Shown here: positions 1 to 8,190 of the stretch, one piece after another
Layout of the letters: every line of letters begins with the position of its first letter
Position numbering within the stretch: position 1 is the stretch's first letter
From: Pseudomonas lini
GTDB taxonomy: Bacteria > Pseudomonadota > Gammaproteobacteria > Pseudomonadales > Pseudomonadaceae
NCBI RefSeq assembly: GCF_964063345.1
Contig: NZ_OZ061318.1
Span: 1,426,001 to 1,490,000 of the forward strand
DNA: 64,000 bases
Direction of reading: 5' to 3'
Position numbers and translations under genes: made by a program
Notes under the pieces: generated by a model
What the model was told of the DNA's origin: nothing
Database searches by the model: none
Seen by the model: only the letters and a program-made list of their open reading frames with translations

Positions 1-163
1 GCGGACACAAACGCTCGAAGGCCCGCAGGTCGTCGACCCACAAGCGCACCGTCACGGCATGTTCGGCCACCAGCTGTCGGGCCAGGCGCCAGGTCACACC
101 GATGTCGCCGAAGTTGTCGACCACGGTGCAAAAAATATCCCAGCGGGTTTTCATTTCAGGCAT
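1..163 (-). CDS. earP: EF-P arginine rhamnosyltransferase EarP (5' part, cut by window edge)
   Basis: Only the first 54 codons are present; the gene runs off the left edge. The N-terminus reads KTRWDIFCTVVDNFGDIG followed by VTWRLARQLVAEH, which I recognise as the start of EarP. This family transfers rhamnose from dTDP-rhamnose to a conserved arginine of elongation factor P, relieving stalling at polyproline stretches. Two in-frame ATGs exist, at 163 and 154. The first has a GGGAG motif about 6 bases upstream and is preferred. The donor is the product of the pathway encoded by rmlBDA at the other end of the window. Identification rests on 54 residues, but they are distinctive. Confidence 0.85.
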   Translation of the reverse strand, partial: MPEMKTRWDIFCTVVDNFGDIGVTWRLARQLVAEHAVTVRLWVDDLRAFERLCP

Positions 164-287
164 TCCAGGCTCCCGTTGGCAAAGGCGCCGATTGTCCGCA
201 TAAATTACCCCGTGCAGAAGAGCCGACGGCGATTAATCTTCATGCGACAATCGCCACTTGCCCGCGACTACCCGCCAGGAGGCAGTA

Positions 288-695
288 ATGCCCTACCGTC
301 CCAACCCGCGCCGTCCCTTGCCGATTCAGTTTAATGCGCTGCAACTGACCGGCAGCATTGCCCTCGGTTTGTGGCTGGGATTCATCGCGATCGCACTGAC
401 TTGCTGGCTCGCCTGGCGTCTGTTGTTCAACGAGCAATTGGCGCCCTTGGCCCAGGTGGTGGAACAACTGGCCAAGCCACCGGTGATTGAGCAGCCTGCC
501 CAACCTGCCCCGCAGAACCCGATGTTCGAACAGTACGAGGACCACCTGCGCAGGAATGAACAGCAGCAAATGGTGGAACAGGCCAGAAGCAGCAAACACA
601 ATCTGTCCAATCCAAAATGCCAGTTCTGGCTGCAGCAGAATCAAACTGCGCCGAGCGAAAAAAGCCGCGCCAACGTCCTGCAATTCTGCGATTGA
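288..695 (+). CDS. Small single-pass membrane protein, function unknown
   Basis: This is a 135-residue protein that I cannot assign to a named family. After a basic N-terminus (PYRPNPRRPLP) there is one hydrophobic segment at about residues 23-45 (LTGSIALGLWLGF onward). A proline-rich stretch and a charged Gln/Glu-rich helix follow, with two cysteines in the last third (CQFW and the terminal FCD). The expected topology is N-in with a periplasmic tail. The ATG at 288 has AGGAGG six bases upstream, so it is chosen over the earlier in-frame start at 258. The next gene starts 2 bases after the stop, so the two are probably co-transcribed. Confidence 0.7.
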   Translation: MPYRPNPRRPLPIQFNALQLTGSIALGLWLGFIAIALTCWLAWRLLFNEQLAPLAQVVEQLAKPPVIEQPAQPAPQNPMFEQYEDHLRRNEQQQMVEQARSSKHNLSNPKCQFWLQQNQTAPSEKSRANVLQFCD

Positions 696-697
696 TC

Positions 698-1192
698 ATG
701 AAGCTCTCTATGCACAAGCCAACCGTCCACCAACTGATTATCGACAAGCTGCGGATCGATCTCGACATCGCCGAGCGGGCCGCGCAAACCGCTTACGAAA
801 CCGCGACCCACGAAGAAAACATAGCCGAAAACAAGTACGACACGTTGGGGCTGGAGGCGTCTTATCTGGCGGCCGGACAGGCCAGACGAGTGGAAGAAAT
901 CAGGCAGTCATTGACCCTTTGCCAGAACCTGACACTGCGGCCTTATGACGATCAGCGCGGTATCGAAGTCGGTGCCCTGCTGGGTCTGGAAGACGAAAAG
1001 GGTCGCGAACAATGGCTATTCCTGGCCCCTGACGCGGCCGGGTTGAAAGTTGATCTGGTGGGGCAACTGATTACTGTCATCACCCCTCGCTCACCGCTGG
1101 GCAAAAGCCTGCTGGGCAAGTTCGAAGGGGATGAAGTGGAGATTCTGGTGGCGGGCGCTCGGCAACAGTTTTCTGTTACCGAGGTGGTCTAG
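698..1192 (+). CDS. GreA/GreB-family transcription elongation factor-like protein
   Basis: This protein has 164 residues. The N-terminal ~75 residues are helical and rich in Ala/Glu, compatible with the antiparallel coiled coil that GreA/GreB insert into the RNA polymerase secondary channel. The C-terminal half contains ITVITPRSPLGKSLLGKF, the hallmark of the Gre C-terminal domain (SPLG..LLGK..GD). It is distinct from the true greB at 13655. Whether it stimulates transcript cleavage or acts as a Gre homologue of other function, like Gfh1 or Rnk, cannot be decided here. It starts 2 bases after the preceding membrane-protein gene and converges on cysB with a 16-base gap. Confidence 0.75.
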   Translation: MKLSMHKPTVHQLIIDKLRIDLDIAERAAQTAYETATHEENIAENKYDTLGLEASYLAAGQARRVEEIRQSLTLCQNLTLRPYDDQRGIEVGALLGLEDEKGREQWLFLAPDAAGLKVDLVGQLITVITPRSPLGKSLLGKFEGDEVEILVAGARQQFSVTEVV

Positions 1193-1208
1193 GCAAGAAG
1201 ATTGACGA

Positions 1209-2192
<984 letters not shown>

Positions 2193-2295
2193 TCAAAGCA
2201 GGTAGACGCCACGGGCATCAGCGACGGTATATAACTATATTAATGGTTTGATTAATAAATCTAGAACTTTTTATCAAAATGCCATTATTCGGGTC

Positions 2296-2799
2296 CTAGC
2301 GATCCCCTTTGCGGCGACGCTCCATCAGTGGCACCAGATAGACCGGCACCCGGGACAGCTGCAACACACGCGCAGCGGTCCTGCCCAATGGCGTTTCCGC
2401 GCCAGCGCCATGACTGTGACTCCCTACGATCAGCAAATCGACGGAGAGTTTCTGCGCCTGGTCGAGAATCACCTGCGACGGATCGCCTTGCAGTACCCGC
2501 ACTGCCCGAATCCGTTGCAAATCCTGCTCCCCCTCATCCCCCAGTTCTTCGCGAAAGCTGTCGAGCACCCGCTGCTCGATATTGGCAATTACCGTATTCA
2601 GACCCTGACTGTGAAACTCGTTCAAGGCCTGCTCATCGAGGTAACTCTGAAGCACCGATTCGGCGAACAACCCCATTGGCTCAACCGCATGCACCACATA
2701 CAAATCGGCATTGAATGTTCGAGCCAGTGCCAACGCATGCTGCATCACAAAAGGTGCATACAGACCGAGGTCGGTGGCATACAGCATCGAATGAATCAT
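2296..2799 (-). CDS. Universal stress protein (UspA family)
   Basis: This is a 167-residue single Usp domain. The N-terminus IHSMLYATDLGLYAPFVMQH carries the first strand and the nucleotide-contacting Asp. The C-terminal VGSHSHGAGAETPLGRTA fits the ATP-binding pattern G-x2-G-x9-G(S/T) of UspFG-type proteins, so it probably binds ATP. The start at 2799 is chosen because AGGAGG lies 5 bases upstream; an earlier in-frame start at 2823 would bury that site inside the gene. Members respond to starvation and oxidative or respiratory stress. The specific role of this copy is not shown by context. Confidence 0.85.
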   Translation of the reverse strand: MIHSMLYATDLGLYAPFVMQHALALARTFNADLYVVHAVEPMGLFAESVLQSYLDEQALNEFHSQGLNTVIANIEQRVLDSFREELGDEGEQDLQRIRAVRVLQGDPSQVILDQAQKLSVDLLIVGSHSHGAGAETPLGRTAARVLQLSRVPVYLVPLMERRRKGDR

Positions 2800-2896
2800 A
2801 GTGACCTCCTTTAATGCCAACATGGCGGAGATTGATTCAGCTTAGCAGTGCCGTGGCGAGTGCGGCGTTCGGCTCCGCGCATCGAACCGCAGCGCT

Positions 2897-3802
2897 TTAA
2901 ATCGACGGCTCGTTACTGATGCCATGCGGCACATGACCGGTGGCGACCACTTCGCGGGCCAGCTCGCAATGGCCGGCCTGATCGTCGAAAAATACGTCGG
3001 CGGCAAAGGCTTCGAGAAAAGCCGATTTGGTCAGCCCCCCAAGGAACAGCGATTCGTCCAGACGGATGTCCCATTCGCGCAAGGTGCGGATCACCCGTTC
3101 ATGAGCCGGCGCCGAGCGCGCGGTCACCAGCGCAGTGCGGATTGGACAGGCATCATCGGGGAACTCACGCTGCAAAAGGTTGAGCGCCGCGAGGAAACCC
3201 TTGAACGGCCCGCCGCGCAAAGGCTCGCGAGCGGCCTCCCGCTCGCTGGCCTGAAACGCCGCCAGGCCTCCCGACTGATAGACCCGCTCCGACTCATCGG
3301 AAAACAGCACCGCGTCACCGTCGAAAGCAATGCGCAATTCATCACTGGCGGCGCGACTGGCACCGCCCGACAGAATAGTCGCTGCGGCGAAACCCGCCTC
3401 CAGCGCACTGCGCACATCGTCGGAATGGGTCGAAAGAAACAGGTCGCAGCCAAAGGCCTTGAGGTACGGATAAGGACTGCGTCCGCCGACAAATGCCGCA
3501 CGCGAGATCGCCAGGCCATAGTGATGAATCGAATTGAAAACCCGCAGGCCGGTGTCGGCGCTGTTGCGCGACACCAGGATCACCTCGACCCGGGCACGGC
3601 CGAGACTGGCGTTCAGATTCAGGAGTTTTTCCACCAACGGGAACGCATCGCCGGGTTCGAGAATTTCGTCTTCGTGTTCGATCTGGTATTGCCGATAGGC
3701 CTCGACACCGCTCGACAGATAAACCTTGTGGCTTTCACTCAAGTCGAACAGCGCCCGCGAAGAAATCGCCAGCACCAGTTTGTCGTCTATGCCATTGGCC
3801 AT
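2897..3802 (-). CDS. Cytosolic 5'-nucleotidase-type protein (PF06189-like)
   Basis: This 301-residue protein resembles the bacterial relatives of mammalian cytosolic 5'-nucleotidase I, which dephosphorylate nucleoside monophosphates. The N-terminal AISSRALFDLSESHKVY and the C-terminal DVFFDDQAGHCE (acidic metal-binding pair) are typical of the family. A central VILVSRNSADTGLRVFNSI carries the HAD-like second motif. A purine-rich GGAGAGGGAAGGGC lies directly upstream of the ATG. It is transcribed alone, with 25 bases to the end of the PanE-like gene, which runs in the same direction. Substrate preference cannot be read from the sequence. Confidence 0.8.
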   Translation of the reverse strand: MANGIDDKLVLAISSRALFDLSESHKVYLSSGVEAYRQYQIEHEDEILEPGDAFPLVEKLLNLNASLGRARVEVILVSRNSADTGLRVFNSIHHYGLAISRAAFVGGRSPYPYLKAFGCDLFLSTHSDDVRSALEAGFAAATILSGGASRAASDELRIAFDGDAVLFSDESERVYQSGGLAAFQASEREAAREPLRGGPFKGFLAALNLLQREFPDDACPIRTALVTARSAPAHERVIRTLREWDIRLDESLFLGGLTKSAFLEAFAADVFFDDQAGHCELAREVVATGHVPHGISNEPSI

Positions 3803-3827
3803 GCCCTTCCCTCTCCTTTTGACCGAC

Positions 3828-4784
3828 TCAGTGATTATGTCGGTCGATAAAACTCAAGCTGCGATACAAGGCTTCTATTCGTGGCAATTCACATCCCGCC
3901 GCCTTCGCCGCTGCCAGTGGCCGAGTGTAGATCGCGTCCAGTTCCAGCGGTCGCTTGTGCAGGAAGTCGTGGTACATGCTCGGCCAATAGTCGGGCATTT
4001 TCTCGGTCATCATGAACAGATAATCGGCGTAACCCGGCGGTATATCGTGCCCACAGGCCTTGGCCCCCTGAACCACTTCGGCCATCAAGGCCTGAATTAG
4101 CGCGCGGCTGTCGGCATCCGTCATCAATGGCGTGGTGCTGGCTCCCAGCAGAACCGACAGACCGTTGTAGGGGATATTCCAGACCAGTTTCTGCCAACGC
4201 GCCTGTTGCAGGTTTGGCATGGCCGAGGAGTCGATGCCCGCACTGCGAAACAGTCCGGCACCCTCCTCGACGATATTCATGCGCGTCTGTTCATCGGCGG
4301 CGGGGCCGCTGTGATAGCCAACGTTCACGGCCCCGAGCGCCTGATGGGTAATGACCCCTGGGCCGGCGCGATGGACGCAGATCAGACAGAGCCCACCCAG
4401 CAGGTGCAGCGAATCGGGAAGCAACTCGCGCAGACTGTCTTCGACGTCCAGGCCATTTTGCAGCAGCAGTACTTTGGCATCAGGTGCCGCGGCTTGAATA
4501 ATGGCCGGTGCCAGGTCCGCGTTACTGGTGGTCTTGGCGCCTACCAGCAGCCAGTCGCAGGGGGGCATGTCTGCGGCCGACGAATACGCCTGAACCGGAT
4601 TCAAGACCAGCGGGCCCAACGACGCATGGTCGAGATGCAAGCCGCGCTCAGCTACCGCTGAAAACTCACTGCGCAACAAAAAGTGCACATCGAAGCCGGC
4701 ACGCGCCAGCATCAGCCCGTAGAAACCACCGATTGCGCCGGTCCCGATGATGCCGATTCTCGGCTTGACCACTGTGTCTGTCAT
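3828..4784 (-). CDS. 2-dehydropantoate 2-reductase family oxidoreductase (PanE-like)
   Basis: The protein has 318 residues. The N-terminal dinucleotide-binding motif GTGAIGGFYGLMLARAG and the later NGLDVEDSLRE and KLVWNIPYNGLSVLLG fit ketopantoate reductase (ApbA/PanE). That enzyme reduces 2-dehydropantoate to pantoate with NADPH in CoA synthesis. Pseudomonads usually carry several PanE paralogues, so this one may act on another 2-oxo acid. The start overlaps the end of the thioredoxin-like gene by 4 bases (ATGA), with GAGGAG upstream, so the two are translationally coupled. That pairing is the only clue to its role. Confidence 0.85.
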   Translation of the reverse strand: MTDTVVKPRIGIIGTGAIGGFYGLMLARAGFDVHFLLRSEFSAVAERGLHLDHASLGPLVLNPVQAYSSAADMPPCDWLLVGAKTTSNADLAPAIIQAAAPDAKVLLLQNGLDVEDSLRELLPDSLHLLGGLCLICVHRAGPGVITHQALGAVNVGYHSGPAADEQTRMNIVEEGAGLFRSAGIDSSAMPNLQQARWQKLVWNIPYNGLSVLLGASTTPLMTDADSRALIQALMAEVVQGAKACGHDIPPGYADYLFMMTEKMPDYWPSMYHDFLHKRPLELDAIYTRPLAAAKAAGCELPRIEALYRSLSFIDRHNH

Positions 4785-5167
4785 GGCAACTCCTCTGCTT
4801 GTCGACTCAACGCCTGACCCAGGGCCTCGTTGAGCGCCGTACGGGTCAGACGCGACTGTAGCGCCCCGAAGAACTCACCGTCGCGCACCACAAACAGCGC
4901 CGGCAAATGAAAGACCCGATAACGCTCGACCACCCCGCCATTGTTTCCGGCATCGATCCAGCACAGTCGATCGACCGCCAGATCAAACCTGGGCAGTTGC
5001 TCACGGGCAAATCGGCAACTGGCGCAGCCGACGCTGGTAAAGATCACCAGGGAAATACCGTTCATCGCCAACAGCCGTTGGTCGGCGTCGAAATCGGTCA
5101 GTTCCGATTCGACCACTATACTGGGAGGAACGATGTCAGATGGCCGACACAGGGAGTCCGTGTTCAT
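4781..5167 (-). CDS. Thioredoxin-like protein with CASC motif
   Basis: The protein has 128 residues. After a ~35-residue N-terminal extension without a signal sequence comes a thioredoxin fold: LVIFTSVGCASCRFAREQLP supplies strand, redox CxxC (CASC) and helix, and HLPALFVVRDGEF contains the cis-proline loop. The CASC dipeptide differs from the CGPC of housekeeping thioredoxin, so a specialised reductant is likely. Its start codon at 5165-5167 overlaps the start codon of the divergent PilZ gene within a single CATG. An internal ATG at codon 35 is an alternative, since the upstream GAGGAAG lies rather far away. It overlaps the PanE-like gene downstream. Confidence 0.75.
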   Translation of the reverse strand: MNTDSLCRPSDIVPPSIVVESELTDFDADQRLLAMNGISLVIFTSVGCASCRFAREQLPRFDLAVDRLCWIDAGNNGGVVERYRVFHLPALFVVRDGEFFGALQSRLTRTALNEALGQALSRQAEELP

Positions 5168-5594
5168 GAGACGTTATCTTCCTCATCCTGATGATGTGCC
5201 CGTCGAATTAACGTTGTTCAAACATGAGTGTATTTCGCGACAACAGCTGCACACTATCAGCCTCGGTGGCATGGCTTGCAATTACCACCGCGCGTGGCGC
5301 CACGGTACGGCGCTGGAAGTACGCATGCCGACCTTGAACCCGGACTTGCGTTTTCTGGGTTATGTGGCTTGGTGCCTGCGACGCAAACGCGGCTATCTGG
5401 TCGGCATCGCCTTTATTGACGAACAGACGCTGTTCAGTGCCAGGATGGGCGAACAGGTGTGTCAGATCGAACGTTACCGCCGCCAGCATGACGCGCAGGA
5501 CGACCTGCAGGACATTCAGGCTCTCGCTCTCGAATGGGTCCAGCAGCATGCCGACGAGTTCTCCCACGACACGGTTCGCAAGGCATTTGCATAG
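5166..5594 (+). CDS. PilZ-domain protein
   Basis: This 142-residue protein has a PilZ-type β-barrel: LHTISLGGMACN, then GTALEVRMPTL and LGYVAWCLRRKRGYLVGIAF. Canonical c-di-GMP binders carry RxxxR followed by (D/N)xSxxG. Here the second motif reads TISLGG, with Thr in the first position, and the arginine motif is unclear, so nucleotide binding is uncertain. The start is supported by GGGAG about 9 bases upstream. The start codon overlaps that of the divergent thioredoxin-like gene, so each promoter must lie inside the other gene. A hairpin at 5601-5633 follows the stop. Confidence 0.75.
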   Translation: MRRYLPHPDDVPVELTLFKHECISRQQLHTISLGGMACNYHRAWRHGTALEVRMPTLNPDLRFLGYVAWCLRRKRGYLVGIAFIDEQTLFSARMGEQVCQIERYRRQHDAQDDLQDIQALALEWVQQHADEFSHDTVRKAFA

Positions 5595-5600
5595 CCTGTG

Positions 5601-5633
5601 CCGGTTTAAGGGACGTTCTGCCCCCTAAACCGG
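5601..5633. repeat. Inverted repeat between pilZ gene and aroG
   Basis: CCGGTTTAAGGG pairs with CCCCCTAAACCGG with one bulged A and a short loop. It stands 6 bases after the PilZ stop. There is no T-run on either side, so it is a weak candidate for a terminator; it could stabilise the 3' end or act in the aroG leader. Confidence 0.5.
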
Positions 5634-5756
5634 TGTCTGCCCATTGTCGAGCCACGGTGTAACGCGCTAAGGTTCAGCTCCCCGACGCGCTTAATTTGCT
5701 GTGCTCCGCCGCGCGGGTTCGCTGGCGGCCGGCACCCGTGACCTGACGAGTAAACG

Positions 5757-6833
5757 ATGGCTGATTTACCGATCAACGACCTTAACGTCGCCTCCAACGA
5801 GACCCTGATCACTCCCGATCAGCTCAAGCGTGATATCCCTCTGAGCGATGCTGCCCTGCGCACCGTCACCAAGGGCCGCGAAGTCATTCGCAACATTCTT
5901 GATGGCACCGACCACCGCCTGTTCGTCGTGATCGGGCCATGCTCGATCCATGACATCAAGGCTGCCCACGAATACGCCGAGCGCCTGAAAGTGCTCGCGG
6001 CGGAAGTGTCCGATACCCTGTATCTGGTCATGCGCGTGTATTTCGAGAAGCCACGCACCACCGTTGGCTGGAAAGGCTTGATCAACGACCCGTACCTGGA
6101 CGACTCGTTCAAGATTCAGGATGGCCTGCACATCGGTCGTCAGTTGCTGCTGGACCTGGCCGAGATGGGCCTGCCGACCGCGACCGAAGCCCTCGACCCG
6201 ATCTCCCCGCAATACTTGCAGGACCTGATCAGCTGGTCGGCGATCGGCGCACGCACCACCGAATCCCAGACTCACCGTGAAATGGCTTCCGGCCTGTCCT
6301 CGGCCGTTGGCTTCAAGAACGGCACCGACGGCGGCCTGACGGTGGCCATCAACGCCCTGCAATCGGTGTCCAGTCCGCACCGTTTCCTAGGTATCAACCA
6401 GGAAGGTGGCGTGTCGATCGTCACCACCAAGGGCAATGCCTACGGTCACGTGGTGTTGCGCGGCGGCAACGGCAAACCGAACTACGATTCGGTCAGCGTC
6501 GCGCTCTGTGAGCAAGCGCTGAACAAGGCGAAAATCAAGCCGAACATCATGGTCGATTGCAGCCACGCCAACTCCAACAAGGACCCGGCCCTGCAACCGC
6601 TGGTGATGGAGAACGTCGCCAACCAGATCCTCGAAGGCAACCAGTCGATCATCGGCCTGATGGTCGAAAGTCACCTGAACTGGGGCTGCCAGGCGATCCC
6701 GAAAGACCTCGCCGACCTGCAATACGGCGTGTCGATCACCGATGCCTGCATCGACTGGACCGCCACCGAAAACACCTTGCGCAGTATGCACGCCAAGCTC
6801 AAGGACGTGCTGCCGAAACGCGATCGCAGCTGA
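5757..6833 (+). CDS. aroG: 3-deoxy-7-phosphoheptulonate synthase (class I DAHP synthase)
   Basis: This 358-residue enzyme condenses phosphoenolpyruvate with erythrose 4-phosphate in the first step of the shikimate pathway. Family motifs are clear: VIGPCSIHD near residue 60, MRVYFEKPRTTVGWKG (PEP/metal site) near 90, and IMVDCSHANSNKDP near 265. Length and motifs fit the AroF/AroG/AroH class Iα. Which amino acid inhibits it (Tyr, Phe or Trp) cannot be read with confidence. The ~160-base upstream region holds a hairpin but no leader peptide rich in aromatic residues. A strong terminator follows at 6854. Later pathway steps (aroA, tyrA, pheA) are at 58-62 kb. Confidence 0.93.
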   Translation: MADLPINDLNVASNETLITPDQLKRDIPLSDAALRTVTKGREVIRNILDGTDHRLFVVIGPCSIHDIKAAHEYAERLKVLAAEVSDTLYLVMRVYFEKPRTTVGWKGLINDPYLDDSFKIQDGLHIGRQLLLDLAEMGLPTATEALDPISPQYLQDLISWSAIGARTTESQTHREMASGLSSAVGFKNGTDGGLTVAINALQSVSSPHRFLGINQEGGVSIVTTKGNAYGHVVLRGGNGKPNYDSVSVALCEQALNKAKIKPNIMVDCSHANSNKDPALQPLVMENVANQILEGNQSIIGLMVESHLNWGCQAIPKDLADLQYGVSITDACIDWTATENTLRSMHAKLKDVLPKRDRS

Positions 6834-6853
6834 TCGCCGTTTCGTTTCACGCA

Positions 6854-6888
6854 TAAAAAACGCCAGGCTTAAACCTGGCGTTTTTTTA
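6854..6888. terminator. Bidirectional rho-independent terminator (aroG / GNAT gene)
   Basis: An ATAAAAAACGCCAGG arm pairs with CCTGGCGTTTTTTTAT around a TTAAA loop. A-run and T-run flank both sides, so it can stop aroG on the plus strand and the converging GNAT gene on the minus strand. Confidence 0.9.
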
Positions 6889-6902
6889 TGCGTTCGCTTT
6901 GT

Positions 6903-7184
6903 TCACAGCTTGGCGGCATGCCGCGCGTGACGCTCCATGTAGCGCTCTACGTAGGAACACGATGGAATGACCGTGTAGCCCATTTCCTCGGCGTATTGCA
7001 GTGCCTGCTCGGTCAACGCCGCCGCGATGCCGCGACCACGCAGCGCGTTGGGCACAAAGGTACGATAAATATCCAGGGTCTGTTTTCCCAGATCCATATA
7101 GGTCAGGTAGGCACGATAACCGTCCACAGTGGTCTCGAACTGATGACCAGCCTGGTCATGGTGGATGGACAACGCCTCGCTCAT
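6903..7184 (-). CDS. Small GNAT-type N-acetyltransferase (YjdJ/GTLC-like)
   Basis: This 93-residue protein has the short form of the GNAT fold: VDGYRAYLTYMD, DIYRTFVPNALRGRGIAAAL (the R/QxxGxG/A acetyl-CoA-binding loop) and a final GYTVIPSCSYVERYMERH. This pattern matches the minimal acetyltransferase family PF14542. The ATG at 7184 has GAGGAG 5-10 bases upstream; the earlier in-frame start at 7250 is not supported. The acceptor substrate is unknown. Its 3' end shares the bidirectional terminator with aroG. Confidence 0.85.
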   Translation of the reverse strand: MSEALSIHHDQAGHQFETTVDGYRAYLTYMDLGKQTLDIYRTFVPNALRGRGIAAALTEQALQYAEEMGYTVIPSCSYVERYMERHARHAAKL

Positions 7185-7815
7185 CACTACTCCTCGCGGG
7201 TCTTTAATTCTGACCCCTACCTTACCGATGTTTTTCCGGCGAAGGAACATCTACGCCACCCTGTGCCTGAATGGACACCGAGAGAGCAACACCTATCTCG
7301 CCCAACCGAGCACGTATCAAATAGTAGGCACCATTGGCAGAAATGCTCAAGGGACGCTCGTCATGCTGGCTGGCGGGTATTGCCTGGGGTAATGCAGGGG
7401 CGGCTCGACCGGAATCTTCCCGAGTCCGAGCCTGAACATTGCCGGATATTGAGACTTAAGACGAGCGCCCTTTGTTTAAGTCACCTCAACATGGATAAAG
7501 ATATGAGAGCCGCTGCGCAAAATCCGAACAAAAGTGTGGACGATTCCATCTAGACGGACTTTAGTCGAGACTGAAAAACAGCTGCCGACACCGGGAACTT
7601 TTTCCCGGCGGCTCGCTCAGTTCGGGCCTCGCAGCTGGATATTTTTTATACAATGCAGTTAAAAGTTGCTCGAAAAAGAATCAACGCCTACAATTTTTTT
7701 TGCTTCTTGCTCTACGTCAGTTTACTTACTACAAGTAATGGGTAGTATGTACGCCGGCTATTTCCTCAATCTGAGGAGACAGCTACTTAATAGAAAGTCC
7801 TTGAAGGGGAACACG
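7185..7815. other. Long intergenic region upstream of oprI
   Basis: These 631 bases contain no convincing gene. Contents I can point to are a σ70-type promoter at 7666-7694, a GGGAACTTTTTCCC palindrome at 7593-7606 that contains a possible σ22 (AlgU)-like -35 (GAACTT), and a 20-codon ORF at 7491-7553 without a clear ribosome site. The rest is unexplained. Confidence 0.5.
7666..7694 (+). promoter_or_regulatory. Probable σ70 promoter of oprI
   Basis: TTGCTC and TACAAT are separated by exactly 17 bases, in an A/T-rich setting. Transcription would start near 7701, giving a leader of roughly 115 bases before the oprI ATG at 7816. OprI is one of the most abundant proteins of the cell, and a near-consensus promoter is expected. 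Confidence 0.6.
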
Positions 7816-8067
7816 ATGAACAACGTTCTGAAATTCTCTGCTCTGGCTCTGGCCGCAGTTCTGGCTACCGGTTGCAGCAGCGTATCGAAAGAAACCGAAG
7901 CACGTCTGACTGCTACTGAAGACGCAGCAGCTCGCTCCCAGGCTCGTGCAGACGAAGCTTACCGTAAAGCTGATGAAGCTCTGGCTGCTGCTCAAAAAGC
8001 ACAACAGACTGCTGACGAAGCTAACGAGCGTGCTCTGCGCATGCTGGAAAAAGCTAGCCGCAAGTAA
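7816..8067 (+). CDS. oprI: Major outer membrane lipoprotein OprI (Lpp-type)
   Basis: The protein has 83 residues. It begins [21 protein letters not shown] with an ideal lipobox (LATGC), so it is lipidated on Cys20 and sent to the outer membrane. The mature part is a single Ala-rich heptad-repeat helix ([20 protein letters not shown]) ending in RMLEKASRK. The terminal lysine is the residue linked to peptidoglycan in Lpp/OprI, attaching the outer membrane to the wall. AAGGGGAACACG precedes the ATG. The neighbouring L,D-transpeptidase gene is a plausible candidate for the enzyme making that link. A strong terminator follows. Confidence 0.95.
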   Translation: MNNVLKFSALALAAVLATGCSSVSKETEARLTATEDAAARSQARADEAYRKADEALAAAQKAQQTADEANERALRMLEKASRK

Positions 8068-8089
8068 TAGTCCTTCGGGATTGTTATCA

Positions 8090-8120
8090 AGCCGACCCAT
8101 TTTTTGGGTCGGCTTTTTTA
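8090..8120 (+). terminator. Rho-independent terminator of oprI
   Basis: AGCCGACCCA pairs with TGGGTCGGCT around a T-rich loop and is followed by TTTTTTA. It stands 22 bases after the oprI stop. Confidence 0.92.
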
Positions 8121-8143
8121 TTGCCCGCCGTTTCTGCAGGCCA

Positions 8144-8179
8144 TAAAAAACCCGCCGACGCGGCCTGCGTCGGCGGGTT
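8144..8179 (-). terminator. Rho-independent terminator of the L,D-transpeptidase gene
   Basis: Read on the minus strand, AACCCGCCGACGC pairs with GCGTCGGCGGGTT and runs into TTTTTTATGG. It lies just downstream of the transpeptidase stop at 8191. Confidence 0.9.
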
Positions 8180-8190
8180 ACTTTAACGCG

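Noticed and set aside
3828..4784. Calling this gene the housekeeping panE
   Set aside because: Pseudomonads have several paralogues and the context (thioredoxin-like gene, no panB/panC) does not single this one out.
7185..7815. tRNA or riboswitch in the long gap before oprI
   Set aside because: No cloverleaf, T-loop GTTCRA pattern or known riboswitch core was found on either strand.
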